Shown: positions 1 to 10,200 of the stretch, piece after piece | Layout of the letters: each line of letters starts with the position of its first letter | Numbering within the stretch: position 1 is the stretch's first letter | NCBI GenBank assembly: GCA_041740995.1 | Contig: JBGSKY010000316.1 | Span: forward strand, 1 to 26,569 | DNA length: 26,569 nt | Reading direction: 5' to 3' | Source of the DNA: JBGSKY01 sp041740995 | Lineage (GTDB): Bacteria; Planctomycetota; Planctomycetia; Pirellulales; Pirellulaceae | The notes under the pieces: generated by a model | The model's input: only the letters and a program-made list of their open reading frames with translations | Databases searched by the model: none | What the model was told of the DNA's origin: nothing | Position numbers and translations under genes: made by a program

Positions 1-1246
1 TTTGCGTCTGGTTGCCACCAACCAGTGGTGCGGCGGTCAGCACCGACGGGCATTCCCGCGAGATCGCTGCCACATCGTCAGGCGTCAAAGTCGCCGCATT
101 CTCGCTGCCGCTTGCCGCAGCGGCCAGTGTCGCTTCGGGGCTGATCATGATCGTGTTTGCGCCCATGTTGGTGACCGTCACTGCAATTGCCCGCGATGCG
201 CCTTGGCTGATTTCCATCATCGCAATAACAGCAGCGACGCCGATAATGATGCCTAGCGTCGTAAGAACTGTTCGCAAGAAGTTACGTCGGAGTGCTTGCA
301 GCGCAATAGCTGCGGCACCGAGAATCATCGCTGGGCCGCTGAATAAACCTCTCGTGCTGCGCAACTGGATTTTCTTCGGCAGCTTCGTTGCCACCATCGA
401 TTGATCCAGATCGCGTTGATTGATTTCAGTGTCATCAACGATCAATCCATCGACCATCCGAATCACGCGATCGGTCTGACGAGCGACTTCGGGATCGTGA
501 GTTACGATCAGCAGAGTGATACCGGTCTCTTGGTTCAACGTCCGAAAGAGCTTCATTGTCTCTTTGCTCGTTTTGGAATCCAAATTACCAGTCGGTTCGT
601 CAGCGAGAAGAATTTCCGGCTGATTGATCAATGAGCGAGCGATCGCGACTCGTTGCTGCTCCCCGCCGGAGAGCTGACCTGGCGTATGGTCGAACCGTTT
701 TTCAAGACCGACGATGCCAAGCAATTCTTTTGCACGCTTGCCAAGCTGACGAAACGACATCCTTGAACTGGCGTAAGACGCAGGCATTTTGACGTTGTCG
801 GCGGCAGGCATCCGAGGCAGCAGATTGAAGCTTTGAAAAACGAATCCAAGCAACTGACTTCGAATCGCCGCAAGCTTGTCCGCATTCAGCGCTGCGACTT
901 CGACGTTATTCAACTTGTATGATCCAGACGTGGGGCGGTCCAAGCATCCCAGCAAGTTCATCAGCGTCGTTTTGCCTGAACCTGACGCACCCATCAAAGC
1001 GACAAATTCTCCTCGTCGAATTTGCAACGAGACGCCCTTTAGCACCTCGACTGACAACTCGCCGACTTGGTACGTCTTATGAATGTCGCGCAACTGAATT
1101 ATCGCTTCGGAGGCAACTGGCTTCTTTGAAACGTTGCCCGCTTTGGAAACGATTTTTGTGTCAACAGCGCAATCGTCAAAGACACGATCGGACCGATCTG
1201 CATCGTTAAATGATCTCGTCGCGTTAGACACCTGAATCTCACTCAT
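1..1246 (-). CDS. MacB-like ABC transporter, fused ATPase-permease (3' part beyond the window)
   Basis: Partial gene: the first 415 codons are visible and the rest lies left of position 1. Reading the minus strand from ATG 1246-1244 gives an uninterrupted frame to the edge. The ATPase half comes first: Walker A GASGSGKTT (about 965-991), signature LSGGEQQR (about 660-690), Walker B LLADEPTG (about 585-615) and H-loop VTHD (about 485-500). The MacB-type permease start follows, with NFLRTVLTTLGIIIGVAAVI as the first membrane segment and then the start of a periplasmic domain. In MacB proteins the ATPase drives substrate expulsion with a MacA adaptor and an outer-membrane TolC-like channel. The start overlaps the MacA-like gene by 8 bases, so the pair is coupled. 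An unusual hydrophilic extension of about 48 residues precedes the ATPase domain. Expected role: export of the lipopeptide made by the upstream genes; a LolD/FtsE-like role is less likely because of the fused permease. Confidence 0.9.
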   Translation of the reverse strand, partial: MSEIQVSNATRSFNDADRSDRVFDDCAVDTKIVSKAGNVSKKPVASEAIIQLRDIHKTYQVGELSVEVLKGVSLQIRRGEFVALMGASGSGKTTLMNLLGCLDRPTSGSYKLNNVEVAALNADKLAAIRSQLLGFVFQSFNLLPRMPAADNVKMPASYASSRMSFRQLGKRAKELLGIVGLEKRFDHTPGQLSGGEQQRVAIARSLINQPEILLADEPTGNLDSKTSKETMKLFRTLNQETGITLLIVTHDPEVARQTDRVIRMVDGLIVDDTEINQRDLDQSMVATKLPKKIQLRSTRGLFSGPAMILGAAAIALQALRRNFLRTVLTTLGIIIGVAAVIAMMEISQGASRAIAVTVTNMGANTIMISPEATLAAAASGSENAATLTPDDVAAISRECPSVLTAAPLVGGNQTQ

Positions 1247-2501
1247 CGTTTTTGGGTTTGGTGACTCGGGAAATAAAGCTTGAAACAAAATCCTGTTTCT
1301 TCTTTGGAATGATTCCCATCACAACATTCGTACCAGATTGCAATTCCTCATTCGCAACTTCCATCATAACGCCATCTGAAATTCCAGCTCGAATGGCGAT
1401 TGGTCGAACCAGCCCCGGTGAATCTTCGACCCACAACGTCGGCTTGGTGACGGAGACGATTTTTTGTCCAGGCGTTAAAGCCATGGGATCATCGACCAAA
1501 AAGTCTTCCCGAAAATCGATTGCGATCTGGTCTGCCGTCGGCTTCCATCGAACGGCTTGATTGGGCACGACGAGAACATCGATCCTCCGCGAGACTTCAA
1601 ACATCAGATTCGCTGTCATGTAAGGCAGGAGTTTGCCATCGGTATTGTCGATGTCAACGATCACACCGTATGTTACCACGCTATTGGCGGTGCTAGCGTT
1701 CAATCGGATCTGCGAAACCCTTCCTTTGAAATTTTCATCGCGATAAGCATCGACGGTAAAAGTGACGGTTTGACCGATCGAAACTTGTCCAATGTCTGCT
1801 TCGTTCACCGCTGCCCAGACCTGCATGTGACTCAAATCCTTTGCGATTAAGAAAAGGCTCGGCGCGTTCAGTCCTGCGACGACGGTTTGGCCGACATTCA
1901 CACGACGATCCAGAATCACGCCGTCGATTGGTGATCGAATAGTAGCGAAGTCTAAATTGATTTTCGCTTGTCGCAGCAACGTTTCTGCCTGTGCAATTTT
2001 CGCGTCGGCGATAGCGAGTTCCGCTTGTGCAATCTTTTCGGCCGTTACACTCGCTTCATATTCGCTTTCTGAGTTCGTTCCACGGAGCAATTCAGCCCGT
2101 TTGGCATCGCGGGCGGTTTGTTCATAGCTGACTAGCGTTCGGACGCGTTCGGCTTTGGCGAGATTCAAATCCGATTGAGCTTTTTCCAGTTCCGCTACGA
2201 AAGGAACGTCGTCTAATTCTGCGATAATCGATCCACGTTCAACCTTCGATACGAAATCGACAACTTTGGTTGGATCCTTCGAATCGGGGCCAAAACTTTT
2301 GACTCGTCCAACGATTTGGGCCCCGACGTCAACGACTTCGACAGGTTCGATTGTCCCTGTGGCCGAAATGGCATGAACGACGTTGCCGACTTTGGTTTCA
2401 ACGAGGCGGAATTCGGGAACCTCCGGTGGCGGCTCGCTGACGTAGAGGTAGCCGACCAGTCCGATCATGCCAAGAAAAAATAGTAGTCCGATGAATCTCA
2501 T
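1239..2501 (-). CDS. MacA/HlyD-family periplasmic adaptor
   Basis: A 420-residue membrane-fusion protein. Residues 4-22 are a single N-terminal membrane anchor, followed by a proline-rich stretch. The lipoyl-like domain is split: first half about 55-100 (VVDVGAQIVGRVK), second half about 186-215 (SPIDGVILDRRVNVGQTVV). Between them, residues 100-185 form an Ala/Glu/Lys-rich coiled-coil hairpin. A beta-barrel (about 218-305) and a membrane-proximal domain (about 305-396) follow. This is the usual MacA order and length. The protein should bridge the MacB-like ATPase-permease to an outer-membrane channel; no TolC-like gene is visible here. Its start overlaps the stop of the upstream exporter as ATGA, and its own end overlaps the MacB-like start by 8 bases. 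Substrate is inferred from context: the product of the upstream NRPS/PKS. An adaptor for an unrelated efflux substrate cannot be excluded. Confidence 0.92.
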   Translation of the reverse strand: MRFIGLLFFLGMIGLVGYLYVSEPPPEVPEFRLVETKVGNVVHAISATGTIEPVEVVDVGAQIVGRVKSFGPDSKDPTKVVDFVSKVERGSIIAELDDVPFVAELEKAQSDLNLAKAERVRTLVSYEQTARDAKRAELLRGTNSESEYEASVTAEKIAQAELAIADAKIAQAETLLRQAKINLDFATIRSPIDGVILDRRVNVGQTVVAGLNAPSLFLIAKDLSHMQVWAAVNEADIGQVSIGQTVTFTVDAYRDENFKGRVSQIRLNASTANSVVTYGVIVDIDNTDGKLLPYMTANLMFEVSRRIDVLVVPNQAVRWKPTADQIAIDFREDFLVDDPMALTPGQKIVSVTKPTLWVEDSPGLVRPIAIRAGISDGVMMEVANEELQSGTNVVMGIIPKKKQDFVSSFISRVTKPKNDE

Positions 2502-4201
2502 TGCTTCGACAATGCCTCTGCAAAATCGCTGGCGCTAGTTTTTGGCATTCCTCGATCAATGCCTACCACTCGACCAGCTTCCAATTTGATTATTCGATCC
2601 GCGAGTGAAAAATACTGATCGTCATGGGAGATTACGATCACCGACTTGCCATCGCCCTGCAATCGCGGCAATATTTCTCGATAAAAAACACTTTTGTACA
2701 ACGGATCTTGATCTGCCGCCCATTCGTCAAAAACATAGATCGGTCGATCTTCGAGATAAGCGGTCAACAGTGCAAGCCGCTTTCGCTGGCCTTTTGAAAG
2801 GTCAATCGATGAAAAACGACCGTCGGTGACTCGAACAACCCCTGTTAATTCAAGATGCGATAGCAGATCGGCGACCTGACGTTCGTGCGATTGCAAGTCT
2901 GAAGGTCCGATCGCAGAGACGCCTAGCAAGTTCTCGAACAGGACGGGTTCGGCAAAGACAGCCGAAAAACATTGCCGATATGCCTCGCGGTTTTGATCGC
3001 TGATTTCGGTCGATCCAATTCGAATTAGACCACTTGTCGGTTCGTACAAACCGATTAGTAATTTCATGAAGGTCGTTTTACCGCTTCCATTACCACCAAC
3101 CAGAAACACAACTTCACCTGGATAAAAATCGAGATCAATTGGCCCAATTGAAAAACCGCGTTCGTCAATAGAACGATCGTACGCAAAACAGAGATCTCGA
3201 ATCATCAGATGCTTAAAGTCTGTATTTAAATTCGGTAAGGCACTGTGTGACTCTTGGACGACGCCGGTACCAAGCTGTCGAAGTTTGTCGATCGATACGT
3301 TGGCTCGTTCAAATAAAGGTATCCATGCAATAATGCGTTCCAGTGGTGTCATAAGATACAAAACCGTCAGCACGCAACCGGTCAGCGCTGCGGGATTAGT
3401 CGAGTTCAGTGTCACTGACGATGACTGCGGCAACCAGTACCAAGCAGACAGTAATGCGCCGATGGCGATGAAGAACATTAGCCGTCCCCAACTGACGGCG
3501 GCCGATTGAATGCTGTGGCCAATTGTCTGATCGCTGCGGACTGCTTGATTTGTTTCGGCAAGAACATGATGCAAAAATTCTTCCTGTCGATCGCGATGAA
3601 TTTTCAGCTCTTTGATTCCATCGACTAACTCACGCAAGTGCAACATCAATCGATCCTGATGGCCGCGACCGCTTCTAAGATACTTCAAAGCGTACGATGC
3701 AGTTTTTTGGTAGGTGAAGAAACCGATCACGATGAAGACTACCGCGCCGATTAGAACGGGCCATGAAAGGTAGCCTAAATATGCTAGACCGAAAAACAAG
3801 GTTAACGCGTTACCACAAAGAATCGGAATGCCTTGAACAGCCATCGCGATGATCCCGACGTCGGTCGTTAACGTCGCTAAGGCCGCTGATGGACCAAGCA
3901 GCTCAAAATCACGAAGCGGCATGCGCAGGATCCGACCGCTCACGTCCATCAACAATTCAGAGATCGACCGTTGTGAAACTCGTGTCAGCAGCACTTGCGA
4001 GGCAATGTTCGTGACGATGATAACGATGCACAATAGACCAAAGTAGAACACTTGGTCCCGAAGCATCGGAGTGGCTTGCTTGAGAATCTGGAAGATCAGC
4101 GCGATGATTCCAATCGTCGATAGTGCGCTGATTCCGCTCAGTGCGACCGCCAGTGAAGATTCGATCCAAGATGATCGGAGTAAGACGAGGAACAGCTTCA
4201 T
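2498..4201 (-). CDS. cyclic-peptide (SyrD/PvdE-type) ABC exporter
   Basis: A 567-residue half-transporter: about six membrane segments in residues 1-300, then an ATPase domain. Walker A is GGNGSGKTTFMKLL (about residue 368). The signature is the family-specific LSKGQRKRLALL (about 466), followed by Walker B VFDEWAADQDP (about 488) and the H-loop VISHDD (about 525). The FDEWAADQDP and ISHDD..YF wording is characteristic of the exporters of cyclic and lipo-peptides (SyrD, PvdE), which typically act as inner-membrane homodimers moving NRPS products to the periplasm. Length is normal for the family. The start codon shares one base with the NRPS stop (TAATG), so it is translated with the NRPS. Together with the downstream MacAB-like pair it gives the cluster two exporters, the arrangement known from pyoverdine (PvdE plus PvdRT). 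Exact substrate is inferred. Confidence 0.95.
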   Translation of the reverse strand: MKLFLVLLRSSWIESSLAVALSGISALSTIGIIALIFQILKQATPMLRDQVFYFGLLCIVIIVTNIASQVLLTRVSQRSISELLMDVSGRILRMPLRDFELLGPSAALATLTTDVGIIAMAVQGIPILCGNALTLFFGLAYLGYLSWPVLIGAVVFIVIGFFTYQKTASYALKYLRSGRGHQDRLMLHLRELVDGIKELKIHRDRQEEFLHHVLAETNQAVRSDQTIGHSIQSAAVSWGRLMFFIAIGALLSAWYWLPQSSSVTLNSTNPAALTGCVLTVLYLMTPLERIIAWIPLFERANVSIDKLRQLGTGVVQESHSALPNLNTDFKHLMIRDLCFAYDRSIDERGFSIGPIDLDFYPGEVVFLVGGNGSGKTTFMKLLIGLYEPTSGLIRIGSTEISDQNREAYRQCFSAVFAEPVLFENLLGVSAIGPSDLQSHERQVADLLSHLELTGVVRVTDGRFSSIDLSKGQRKRLALLTAYLEDRPIYVFDEWAADQDPLYKSVFYREILPRLQGDGKSVIVISHDDQYFSLADRIIKLEAGRVVGIDRGMPKTSASDFAEALSKQ

Positions 4202-7200
4202 TATGTCCCCGACTTGGCGTGAAGGATTCGTTCGATCAACGCTGATAATTCAACAACGTCAGGTTTGGCGAGCATGCTGTAATGAGAGCCGGGAACTGTT
4301 TTAGCCACTAAGTTTTCGCAAAGCCGTTTCCAACGTGAATCGAGCAACCGCCAAGGTCGAGCCGCCTTTAGCATCACGATATTGCCAGGATAGAATTCCG
4401 ATTGATAAGTTGCGATGGCGCGAAGATGGGATTTGCAGACAGTCGCTAATTTACGAATTTCTGCTGCCCCGCCGTCGTCGCTCTTGTCGCCGTCGAGCGC
4501 TTGAGATTGCTGAAGTATCCAATTCCATTGCTGTTCAAGCGGCATACTTTTCAGCTCGCGCATTTGAATTCCCAACCGTGGCGCGATCTGTTTGATAATT
4601 GATTCTTCAGTAATCTCTTCCAGCGATCGGTCTTTTAGGTTCAGGTGCGTATCGAGCAAGATGAGTGGCCGCACGAGATGACCAGCGGCGATCAATCGCC
4701 GACCTATTTCCATCGCCAGCAACCCGCCCATCGACCAACCTAGCAACGTAAAGGGTCCTCGTGGTTGGCGTTGCAAAATGGCAGCGGTGTAGATGTCAGC
4801 CATCTCATTTAAGTCGTCGTGCGGTTCATACTTTCCATCAACGCCTAAACCTTGGACCGCAACGATCGGTTGTTCGCTTAGCAACTCTCGCGCGAGCGGA
4901 ATAAAGTTAACGACATGACCGCCCAAACCATGCAAGCAGAAAATTGGTTCTGCTGACGTTCCAGGCCTTAAATCGATCAAATAGGCAGCGAGCGATTGAG
5001 GGTTGCGAATCAGAGATTTGCGACCGAGTTTCCGGTTGGCTCTGAGTACATCGACTGCAAGACTAGACGGAGTAACACCTACTGCAACAGAGTTTATCGG
5101 CAGTTCAACGAAATACTTTTCATTGAGATGTCGCATCAGCCGCAAAAGTCCCAGCGAATCAAAACCAATTGAATACAAGTCGTCACTCTCATTCAATTCA
5201 GAGAGCTGCAGCTTGTCACTCGACCAGGCGAGAATCTCATCAACAACCGAATGCTCTTCAACAGAAAGTCGAGTGGCGGTCGAGTAATCAACCGATGCAG
5301 TTTGTTCGATTAACGTGCTTGGGAATTGAAGCTTCGATAAGCTTTGTGAGACTGTGTCCGTTGGGTTGTCGATCAACACATCTAAAAGTTGAAGATATTT
5401 GTTCGACATTTCATCGACTTGTTCCTTGCTCATTGATGATTGGTCGTGTGCAAGAAATCCGTGCAAGCCATTTTGGCTTTCGACCATTTCAAGCTTCAGC
5501 TCAAATTCGCTGCCGGCACTTTTGCGTGAAAAATCGAACGGCAAAACCTTTACCAAACTCGAAGTGGGTGGCGATGGCTCGGCATCCGTTTGGACTAGAT
5601 TGATCAAGACTTGCGCAAACGGAGGTTTGCCAGGAACGCGTTTGGGTTTCAACTCACTGACAATCAATTCAAGAGGCAAGTCTTGATGTTCAACTGCACG
5701 GACTGTCGATTTTCGGACGGTTCGCACGAATTCCCCAAATGATTGGGCATCATCAATCTTGTTTCGTAGAAAGACCATGTTGACCAAGTACCCGATCATC
5801 GTATCGAGTTCTTTTCGGCCGCGAGAAGACATTGGCGCGATGACTGTTTGTTGACGTTGACCGGTGTAACCGTGAACTAACAAGTTGTAAACCGCAAGGA
5901 GTACAACGAATGAGGTTACCCCTTCACGTTTGCAAAATTTTTGCAGTTTTTCGAAAGTCGCAATCGAAACAGCAAAATATCGGCGATAGTCGGAATTGTT
6001 TTGTGACTGCGTTGTCGAGAGTTTGGGCAGTCGAGTCGGTTCGTCGTCGGCAAGATAGTCGCTCCAGAACTTGACCAATTTCTGTCTTGCCGGACCTTGC
6101 AAATACTGACGTTGCCAAATTGAGAAATCACGATATTGATATTCTGGTTCCGTGCGAACGCCGACTTGACCTTGAATCAACGCGGAATAGGTCGCAACAA
6201 TTTCGCGACGCAGTAACTGCATCGATGGTCCGTCAAAAACCACGTGATGCACTACCAACGCAATAACATGTTCGTCAGGCGATAAGCGTGCGACGGCAAT
6301 TCGCAGCAGTGGACCAAGTTCTAAATTGAACGGCTCGTCCGCTTGAGCAGCGCAAAACTCCGCTGCATCGATGACTGCTAAATCATTCGAAAGCGACGTG
6401 AAATCTGCAAGCTTTATTGGCACATCGATTTTTGAATGAACAACTTGTAATAGTCCATTCTCGGTGTCTCGAAAAGTTGTCCTCAACGATTCATGGCGAC
6501 TCACGACTTCGTGAAGAGCACGTTGCAATAATGTCGCATCGAAACGACCAACGATTTTCATCGCAGTCGCCATGTTTAATGCGGCTGGATTGGAATGCAG
6601 ATGATGACGCAACCAAAGTCGCTGTTGATTGTATGCAGCAGGACTTGTGTCGCCATCACGGAAGACTTGTAGCGCTGGCGGTGGTGGCAATTCATCATCG
6701 AAATTTGTGTCTGCACAATAAGCCGCTATCGCTCGAACGGTGTTGAGCGTAAAAAGTTTGACCATCGGAAGATCGATTTGAAGATTCTCTCGGAACCTTG
6801 AAATTAGACGTAACGCCAGCAGCGAATTGCCGCCGATCATAAAGAAGTCATCGATCGCACTAATTCGATCGCGTCCAAGAACAACGGCAAATTGAGACGC
6901 AATGTCAGCTTCCAAGCCATCTAACGGTTGCACAAACGTGTTTGGATCGGATTCGATGAGTGCCGAAGATGTCCAGTCGATCGCTGGTAATGCCTTCCGA
7001 TCAAACTTTCCACTGATTGTTTTAGGGAGCGCTGGAAGTTCAACAAAAACGCTCGGGATCATGTACGCAGGCAAAGCGCTTTGTAGATGCTCTCTCAGTT
7101 TTGAGATCGAAAAATCAGAGCCTTCTTTCGCAACAACATAGCTCGCCAGTTGCATCTCATCGTCACGTGGCGTGGCGGCGATGACGATGCAATCGAGCAC

Positions 7201-10200
7201 TGAAGGATGCGAACGCAACGCATTTTCTATCTCAGTCAATTCAACCCGAAAGCCTCGGATTTTGATTTGATGATCTAGTCGGCCAAAGAATTCGAGCTGT
7301 CCATTGGCATTCCAGCGAACAATGTCACCTGTTCGATAGAGACGTTTGGTCGGATGATCGGGACCGTCCAACGGCAACTCGACAAAACGCTCAGCGGTCA
7401 AATACGGTTGATTCAAATATCCATCGGCAAGGCTTTGCCCACCCAAGAACAATTCGCCACGAACGCCAATTGGAACGAATTGAAAATGCGAGTCCAACAC
7501 GTACGCCATCGTATTGGCTAGTGGCCGCCCGATTGGCAATCTTTCGAGATCTTTGGAGCTAGCATTCAAATCAAGCGTTGTTGCGACCACGGTCGCTTCG
7601 GTTGGACCGTAACTATTAATCAATCGAATCGAATCGCCATAGGTGCCGAACCATTGAGAAACGCGTTCTGTCAACGCAGCTTCACCACCGATTACGATCA
7701 ATCGCAAGCTGGTCGGAAGTTCGATCCGTTTTTGGTTGGCCGCGTAAACTATCTCATGCCAGAAGCCGGTTGATAAGCTGAGAACAGATATCGATCGTTC
7801 TGCGCAACCTTTCACAAAATCATGAATCGAATTCATCATTGCGTCACTACGCAAGACAAGTGTGCCGCCGCTGAGGAGCGTAATGAACACTTCTTCGATG
7901 TGCGCGTCAAAACTGATCGATGCGAATTGCAACACTCGATCTGACGCAGTGATTGCATACTCATTTCCAGCCGCAACGATATAAGCCACTGCTGCCGCGT
8001 GTGAAATCACGACGCCTTTAGGTCGGCCAGTCGAACCTGACGTGTAGATGACATACGCCGTTTGTTGGGAAGATACTTGCGGCGGTTCAAAGCTTTGTAT
8101 TGAGTCTGTGCTCTGAATTGTCGCGATGTCATCGGCGAGCACAAACTTCACTCCCGAATTTTCAACGGCATCGTTGAGCTCGCCAAAGTTTTTTCGGGAA
8201 GTGACGCAGAACTTTGTTTGGCTGTCCTCTAATGCCGAAGCGTTTCTAGATGCAGGTGCTTTCTCGTCGAGAGGCAAATAACCAGCACCTGTTTTCAAGA
8301 TTCCAAGGATGGCAACAATGAGACTTGCCGAACGTTCTAAGTGCAGACCGACCAAGCTTTTCGGAGTTACGCCCTGAAGTTGCAACTCGCGAGCAAATTG
8401 ATTCGACAAGTGATCAAGCTGCTCGTATGTCCATTCGAGTTTCCCATCGATCAACGCTACCTTAATTGGCGTCTGCGAGGCCTGTTGACCGAATCGATCG
8501 TGGAGTGTTCCTGCAACTAGATCGTTCGGCAACAAATTTGGGTTTGACGTCGCGAACTGATGAATCATTTCTCGCGAATTACCGTCAAGAATTGGAGTGC
8601 TAAGCATCGAATCGTTCGCCGCGGCAAGACCGATTCGCAGCACTTCAGTCATCACGCTCCACAATCGCTCAATCGTCGTTTGATTAAAAAGGTCGCTATT
8701 AAAAACCAGACGACCAACAAAACTTTCGCCGAATTGCTGAAGCACCAGATTGATGTCGAAGTACGAAGAATGGACCGGTGCATCGTTCCAAGGCTCGATC
8801 GAAAAGCCAGGAATGTCGGCTGCTGGAATCGTATTGTTGTGCAGCACAAACATTGCTTGAAACAGAGGGTGCCGACTGGTATCACGTGGTGGATTTACCG
8901 CGCTGACAACCTGATCGAGTGTCAGATCTTGATGCTCGAACGCTTCCAAAACCGTAATCTTGGTTTGCTCTACAACCTCGGCGAAAGTTTTCAATCCGGC
9001 GAGATCGGTTCGCAGAACGAGCATGTTGATAAAATAGCCGATTAGATTCTCGGTCTCGCTCTTGCGTCGATTCGCCACTGGCGAGCCGATCGCAAAATCC
9101 GATTGCCCGCTGAACCGGCCGAGCGCGATTCGGAAAGCGGAAAGCAAGACCATAAATGGCGTGACGCCATGAGCTTGGGCAAAAGATACCACCGCGTTTG
9201 ACTGCGATTGGCTCAATTCGCAATGCAGCTGATTACCGCGCGTAGTTCGAATTTTAGGCCGCGGATAATCGGTCACTAGATCAAGAGAAGGGACTTGATC
9301 GAGCTGGCCCTTCCAATACTGCGAAAGCCGCTCAAGGTTACTTCCGCTGAGGAGCTTCCGTTGCCAGATCGCCCAATCGGCGTATTGAACGTCCAGTCGC
9401 GGAAGATTCGGTGGTTCATGACTGACGAGTGACTTGTAACACTGAGTGACTTCACGAGCCAGCAGCGCAAGTGACCAACCGTCGTGAATGATATGGTGCC
9501 ATGCGACAACGATAACATGCTCGTCGCGGGAAATTTTGGCAAGCTGCATTCGAACAATTGGCCCATTCTGCAGATCGATCCCAATTGAAACTTGTTGTTG
9601 GACCCATTCATCAATCGCAAGTTTGCGCTTTTGGTTTTCAAGATGGCTGAAATCGGTGATCGAAAGTTCGACGGCGGACTCCGGTGCAATATTTTGTACT
9701 GGTTCGCCGTGCAACTCAGGAAATGTCGTTCGTAAGACTTCATGTCGGTCAATCACTGTCGCAAGTGACTTTCGCAAAACGGCAATATCAAGCGGTCCGC
9801 GAACTGAAAGAATCGGATATGTCGTGTAGGCTCCACCAGATGGGTCGAGTCGATCCAAAAACCAAAGAGCTTCTTGAGACAGTGCTAATGGTGCTGCTTG
9901 GTTTGGGTTGCGAGCCTCAATCGCGGGCAGAGCAATCGCGGTCTCTGATTCATTTTCCGCAATTCGAAGAGCCAAACGTTCGATCGTCGGTTGTTCGAAC
10001 AATGCTCTCAGAGGCAAAGCGATACCTAGTCGAGATTCGATTCTCGCGACGAGTTGAGCGGCTAAGAGTGAGTGGCCACCAATGGCAAAAAAGTTATCGT
10101 GTCGGCCAACTTTTTCGAGTCGTAAAACGTTAGACCAAATGTCCGCTAACATCACTTCAATCTCACCGACCGGAGCGACGAACGTTTCGCTGGCGATCGG

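Noticed and set aside
628..885. 85-codon minus-strand frame inside the MacB-like gene
   Set aside because: It is in another frame from the real ATPase reading, which has all ATP-binding motifs; the short frame has no motif.
4201..5000. Tetramate-forming (Dieckmann) terminal domain
   Set aside because: The terminal domain is an ordinary TE (GWSMGG, conserved Asp and His), and the predicted ketoacyl amide is not on the last residue.
9276..9752. 158-codon minus-strand frame within the NRPS
   Set aside because: It overlaps the C2 domain in another frame; the NRPS frame carries intact condensation motifs there.
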